Source: an uncultured Clostridium sp. (lineage in GTDB: Bacteria; Bacillota; Clostridia; Lachnospirales; Lachnospiraceae). Taken from it: a stretch of DNA of 52,142 bases. The stretch spans positions 1-52,142 of the forward strand of contig USJW01000020.1 in the NCBI GenBank assembly GCA_900555045.1, read 5' to 3'. Each line of letters starts with the position of its first letter. The stretch's first letter is position 1. Positions 48,249 to 52,142 of this stretch are shown here, one piece after another. The notes beneath the pieces were generated by a model. That model searched no databases. It saw only the letters and a program-made list of their open reading frames with translations, and was not told where the DNA came from. The translations under genes were made by a program, and so were the position numbers.

Positions 48249-51200
48249 TTACAGCTGGAAGTATTTTACTCCTGATTCGAATATCTTCATATCCTGTTCC
48301 CCGTAAATGTTAATGGCCACCGATTCCCCGCGCCGCTCAGAGTGGGCCATCTTGCCCAGAATGCGTCCGTCCGGGCTGGTGATGCCCTCTATGGCCATGT
48401 AGGAGCCATTGGGGTTCCAGTATTCGTCCATGGTGATATTGCCCTCATGGTCCACGTACTGGGTTGCCACCTGTCCATTGGCCATGAGCCTGTGGAGCCA
48501 TGCCTCATTGGCAACAAAACGTCCCTCGCCGTGGGATGCCGGGTTGCAGTATACGCTGCCAAGCCCTGCTTCTGCCAGCCATGGGGATTTGTTGGACACC
48601 ACCTTGGTGTATACCATCTTGGATACATGGCGCCCAATGGTGTTCATGGCAAGGGTTGGCGAATCCGGTCCCTGCTCCGCAATCCTGCCTTCCGGCACAA
48701 GCCCCAGCTTAATCAGGGCCTGGAAACCGTTGCAGATGCCAAGCATCAGTCCGTCACGCTCATTTAACAGCTTTTCCAGTTCCTCCTTCATCACCGCGTT
48801 GCGGAATACGGTGGCAAAGAACTTGGCCGAGCCTTCCGGCTCATCCCCTGCGGAGAAGCCTCCGGGGAACATCACGATCTGGGCGCCCGCTATGGCTTTC
48901 CTGTACTCATCAACGGACTGCCGGATATCCTCGGCGCCCAGGTTCCTGAACACCTTTGTAACCACCTTTGCCCCTGCCCGCTCAAATGCCTTCGTGCTGT
49001 CATACTCGCAGTTGGTGCCCGGGAATACAGGAATGAATACGGTTGGCTGCCCCAGCTTATGGTCACATATATACACTGCCGGACTGCGGTAAAGCTTTTC
49101 TTCCAGGACGGCCTCCCGGCCGCAGGCAGACCTGCCCGTAACAGTGGGGAACACGTCCTCCAGCGTGCGGGTCCATGCGCGGAGGGCTTCATCCATGGTG
49201 ATGACCGTGCCGCCGTACTCAAACACGCCGCTGTCCGTCACCTCACCAATGACCGTGTATGGGATGGAAAGCTCCCCGGTCCTGCCTTCTGCAACTTCGC
49301 AGACAATGTTGCCCCATCCTGCCCCGAAGAAGTCCCTTGGGTCCACATTGTGTTCTATCTTCACACCCAGCTTATTGCCGAATGCCATCTTGCTCACTGC
49401 CTCTGCCAGGCCGTTTCCTTCCACTGCATAGGCGGAAATGATCCTGCCGGCCAGGATATCCTCACGCAGCTTTGTGTACCCCTCCATTACCCGGGCATAA
49501 TCCGGCAGATCGTAACGGTCCCGTGCAATCCTGAATTCCACAATCCTGCTGCCTGGTTTCTTAAACTCAGGCGTAATGATATGCCTGCTGCTGTCCACAT
49601 CCACCGCAAAGGACACAAGGGTTGGCGGCACGTTGATCTCGCCTTCTTCCGTGTCAAAGGTGCCGGACATGCTGTCCTTGCCTCCAATGGACCCAAGGCC
49701 AAGGCCAAGCTGCGCGCCATAGGCGCCCAGAAGGGCTGCAAAAGGCTGGCTCCATCTGGCCGGGTCGGAGTTCATCCTGCGGAAATATTCCTGGAACGTG
49801 AAATGGATCTTGCTGCAGTCGCCGCCTGCGGCCACAATCTTGGCGACCGAGGACACCACTGCATATACGGCCCCGTGGTACGGGCTCCAGCTGGAAAGGT
49901 ACGGGTCAAACCCATAACTCATCATGGTCACCGTATCCGTGTGTCCCTTCAGTACGGGCAGCTTTGCAACCATGGCCTGCGTCTCGGTCAGCTGGTACCT
50001 GCCTCCGTAAGGCATGAACACGGAGCCTGCCCCGATGGAGCCGTCAAAACGCTCCACCAGCCCCTTTTGTGAGCACACGTTCAGTCCTGCCAGCATTTCC
50101 ATCCATTTTGCCTTTACATCCCCCGGTTCCCTGCGCTCAAAGGGATTGCCCTCACGGTTTGGCACTTCCAGGGTCACGTCTGCTTCCTGGTGGGCGCCGT
50201 TGGTGTCAAGGAAGGCCCGGCTGATATCCACAATAATCCTGCCCCTCCAGCTCATCACCAGGCGCGGTTCTTCCGTCACCACTGCCACGGTCACTGCTTC
50301 CAGGTTCTCCTCAGCGGCATAGGCCAGGAACCGGTCCACATCCGCCGGGTCAACCACAACCGCCATCCTTTCCTGGGACTCGGAAATGGCGATTTCCGTT
50401 CCATCCAGCCCCGCGTATTTCTTCGGCACCTTGTCAAGATCAATCTTAAGCCCGGCAGCCAGTTCCCCGATGGCAACCGACACGCCGCCCGCCCCAAAGT
50501 CATTGCATTTCTTTATGAGGCGGCTCACCTCCGGGCGGCGGAACATCCTCTGGATTTTGCGCTCCGTGGGGGCATTTCCCTTCTGCACCTCTGCGCCGCA
50601 CACTTCAATGGAAGCCGTGGTGTGGACCTTGGAGGAACCGGTGGCCCCGCCGATGCCGTCGCGGCCCGTGCGTCCACCCAAAAGGATGATGATATCACCC
50701 GGGTCGGAAGTCTCACGGATCACATCCTTTCTGGGGGCAGCGCCCATGACCGCGCCGATTTCCATCCGTTTCGCCACATAACCCGGATGATATACCTCTT
50801 TTACATATCCGGTGGCAAGGCCAATCTGGTTGCCATAGGAGGAATATCCCTGGGCAGCGCTGTTTACGATTTTCCTCTGTGGCAGTTTGCCTTTCAGCGT
50901 CTCACTTAATGGTTTTGTGGGGTCTGCCGCCCCGGTCACACGCATGGCCTGGTACACATAGGTACGTCCTGACAGCGGGTCACGGATGGCTCCGCCCAGA
51001 CAGGTGGCGGCGCCGCCAAATGGTTCAATCTCAGTGGGATGGTTGTGTGTCTCATTCTTAAAGTTAACCAGCCATTCTTCCTGCACACCGTCGATTTCCA
51101 CGGGTACCACGATGGAGCAGGCATTAATCTCATCGGAAACCTCCATATCCGTAAGTTTCCCATCCCTGCGCAGCTTCTTCATGGCCATCAGGGCCAGGTC

Positions 51201-52025
51201 CATCAGGCAGACGTACTTATCGTCCCGTTCCTTATATATCACTTCCCTGTCAGCCAGATACTGCTTATATGTATCCTCAATGGGTTCCCTGTAATCCCCG
51301 TCCGTAAAGCTGACATTCTTAAGTTCAGTGGAAAACGTGGTGTGGCGGCAGTGGTCGGACCAGTATGTATCCAGAACACGGATTTCCGTTACGGACGGGT
51401 CCCTGCGCTCTTCTTTTTTATAATATGCCTGGATATGGAGGAAATCCTTAAAAGTCATGGCCAGGTTCAGGGTATCATAAAGAGCCTTTAAGCCTTCTTG
51501 GGAAAGATCCGTAAAACCGTCAAAATCCTTAATATCCTCCGGCACCTCAAACCCGGTCACCAGGGTTTCCGGTTTCCTCTCCTCTGCCTCACGGCTGTCC
51601 ACCGGGTTGATGCAGAAGCTTTTGATGGCAGCTTCCTGGTCCGCGGTCAGGGGCGCGGTGATTACATAGGTGGCTGCTGTTCTGATGACAGGCTCCTCGT
51701 CTTCCTTTAAGAGCTTAACGCACTGCTCGGCGGAATCCGCCCTCTGGTCAAACTGCCCAGGCAGGTATTCCACGGAGAATACAAGGTCACCCGGATTCTT
51801 TGGGAATTCCTCCTCATATACCTCGTCCAAGGGCGGCTCGGAAAAAATGGTCCCCAATGCCTTCCTATATGTTTCCTCCGACAGGTTCTCAATATCGTAA
51901 CGGATTAAAACACGCACATTCCTCACATCATCCAGTCCCAGGTAGCTTTCTAACTCTTCCCTCAGCTCGCCTGCCTTAACTGCATAGTCCGGTTTCTTCT
52001 CCACAAATATTCGCCTTACGCTCAT
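48249..52025 (-). CDS. purL: phosphoribosylformylglycinamidine synthase (single-chain PurL)
   Basis: This 1258-residue enzyme converts FGAR to FGAM in purine synthesis. An N-terminal PurS-like domain is followed by two AIR synthase-related modules, including VLDTYWSDHCRHTTF and FKNETHNHPTEIEPFGGAATCLGG. A C-terminal glutaminase domain (from about 995) has nucleophile Cys1098 in MLGICNGFQAL and the His1228/Glu1230 pair in HSERRGE. It is the long, fused form rather than separate PurL, PurQ and PurS. The start has GGAGG 7 bases upstream. No purine riboswitch fits in the short leader. Confidence 0.96.
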   Translation of the reverse strand: MSVRRIFVEKKPDYAVKAGELREELESYLGLDDVRNVRVLIRYDIENLSEETYRKALGTIFSEPPLDEVYEEEFPKNPGDLVFSVEYLPGQFDQRADSAEQCVKLLKEDEEPVIRTAATYVITAPLTADQEAAIKSFCINPVDSREAEERKPETLVTGFEVPEDIKDFDGFTDLSQEGLKALYDTLNLAMTFKDFLHIQAYYKKEERRDPSVTEIRVLDTYWSDHCRHTTFSTELKNVSFTDGDYREPIEDTYKQYLADREVIYKERDDKYVCLMDLALMAMKKLRRDGKLTDMEVSDEINACSIVVPVEIDGVQEEWLVNFKNETHNHPTEIEPFGGAATCLGGAIRDPLSGRTYVYQAMRVTGAADPTKPLSETLKGKLPQRKIVNSAAQGYSSYGNQIGLATGYVKEVYHPGYVAKRMEIGAVMGAAPRKDVIRETSDPGDIIILLGGRTGRDGIGGATGSSKVHTTASIEVCGAEVQKGNAPTERKIQRMFRRPEVSRLIKKCNDFGAGGVSVAIGELAAGLKIDLDKVPKKYAGLDGTEIAISESQERMAVVVDPADVDRFLAYAAEENLEAVTVAVVTEEPRLVMSWRGRIIVDISRAFLDTNGAHQEADVTLEVPNREGNPFERREPGDVKAKWMEMLAGLNVCSQKGLVERFDGSIGAGSVFMPYGGRYQLTETQAMVAKLPVLKGHTDTVTMMSYGFDPYLSSWSPYHGAVYAVVSSVAKIVAAGGDCSKIHFTFQEYFRRMNSDPARWSQPFAALLGAYGAQLGLGLGSIGGKDSMSGTFDTEEGEINVPPTLVSFAVDVDSSRHIITPEFKKPGSRIVEFRIARDRYDLPDYARVMEGYTKLREDILAGRIISAYAVEGNGLAEAVSKMAFGNKLGVKIEHNVDPRDFFGAGWGNIVCEVAEGRTGELSIPYTVIGEVTDSGVFEYGGTVITMDEALRAWTRTLEDVFPTVTGRSACGREAVLEEKLYRSPAVYICDHKLGQPTVFIPVFPGTNCEYDSTKAFERAGAKVVTKVFRNLGAEDIRQSVDEYRKAIAGAQIVMFPGGFSAGDEPEGSAKFFATVFRNAVMKEELEKLLNERDGLMLGICNGFQALIKLGLVPEGRIAEQGPDSPTLAMNTIGRHVSKMVYTKVVSNKSPWLAEAGLGSVYCNPASHGEGRFVANEAWLHRLMANGQVATQYVDHEGNITMDEYWNPNGSYMAIEGITSPDGRILGKMAHSERRGESVAINIYGEQDMKIFESGVKYFQL

Positions 52026-52101
52026 TTAGCAACCTCCTGCTTTTTTGTGACCTTCTATATTGATACAGCCAAAAAGGACCAATGCCCTTTTATCTGCCTT
52101 T

Positions 52102-52107
52102 ATCATA
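52102..52107 (-). promoter_or_regulatory. -10 box of purL
   Basis: TATGAT (5/6) on the minus strand, about 77 bases before the purL start, in AT-rich DNA. The -35 zone (TTATTA) is a poor match. Confidence 0.45.
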
Positions 52108-52142
52108 TCACAAGTTGTATAAATTAATAAAAATATTTTATT

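Noticed and set aside
52026..52142. Purine riboswitch ahead of purL
   Set aside because: The leader is short and AT-rich and lacks the paired loops expected of the aptamer.

Overview
The window looks like chromosomal DNA from a GC-rich, spore-forming member of the Clostridia, most likely Lachnospiraceae. Four things point there: the protease block tig-clpP-clpX-lon-engB, an IspH-ribosomal protein S1 fusion, a small acid-soluble spore protein behind a sigma-G-like promoter, and a single-chain PurL next to clostridial-style genes. This placement comes from gene content and order only; no 16S or database comparison was possible. I saw no insertion sequence, prophage, integrase or CRISPR array. 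The gene-dense DNA is almost all on the minus strand.

Layout. 0-8.3 kb: start of an unidentified gene, a small putative signalling protein, then engB, lon, clpX, clpP and tig (protein quality control), a DJ-1/PfpI protein and a CYTH triphosphatase. 8.4-18.2 kb: a galactose-type sugar module, consisting of the mglB-mglA-mglC transporter with a small membrane protein, preceded by a separate operon of a YesN-type regulator, a YesM-type sensor kinase and two membrane-tethered sugar-binding proteins that look like sensors. 18.3-33.5 kb: a nearly complete anaerobic cobalamin set (cbiG; then cbiD-cbiF-cbiH-cbiJ-cbiET-cbiA-cobT-cobU-cobS-cobU-like-cbiB-cobD-cbiP-cbiC). An oppositely oriented tRNA-Ala(CGC) with its own promoter and terminator separates cbiG from the rest. 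33.6-36.1 kb: the spore protein gene, then a plus-strand LytTR regulator / GHKL sensor kinase pair. 36.1-52.1 kb: ispH-rpsA, cmk, a HI0933/BaiN-type flavoprotein, a two-module PPK2, a YkvI-like carrier, aspartate kinase, a membrane pyrophosphatase, an HD protein, a GNAT acetyltransferase and purL.

How it fits together. The sensor operon and the mgl transporter form a plausible sugar detection and uptake unit. The two are split by a strong terminator, so the transporter can be induced separately. The cbi/cob genes cover most steps from cobalt-precorrin-3 to cobalamin, but cbiL, a cobaltochelatase and the uroporphyrinogen genes are not here. The leaders upstream of cbiD and cbiG are too short for a cobalamin riboswitch. 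The right-hand part is mostly housekeeping nucleotide, isoprenoid, amino-acid and pyrophosphate metabolism.

I did not find an unmistakably new system. The best leads are the tethered double-binding-protein sensor cassette, the head-to-head tRNA-Ala/cbiD promoters, a 37-bp tandem repeat that copies the end and stop codon of cobS, a very AT-rich patch inside the ispH part of ispH-rpsA, a truncated second CobU, and several palindromes placed on promoters.
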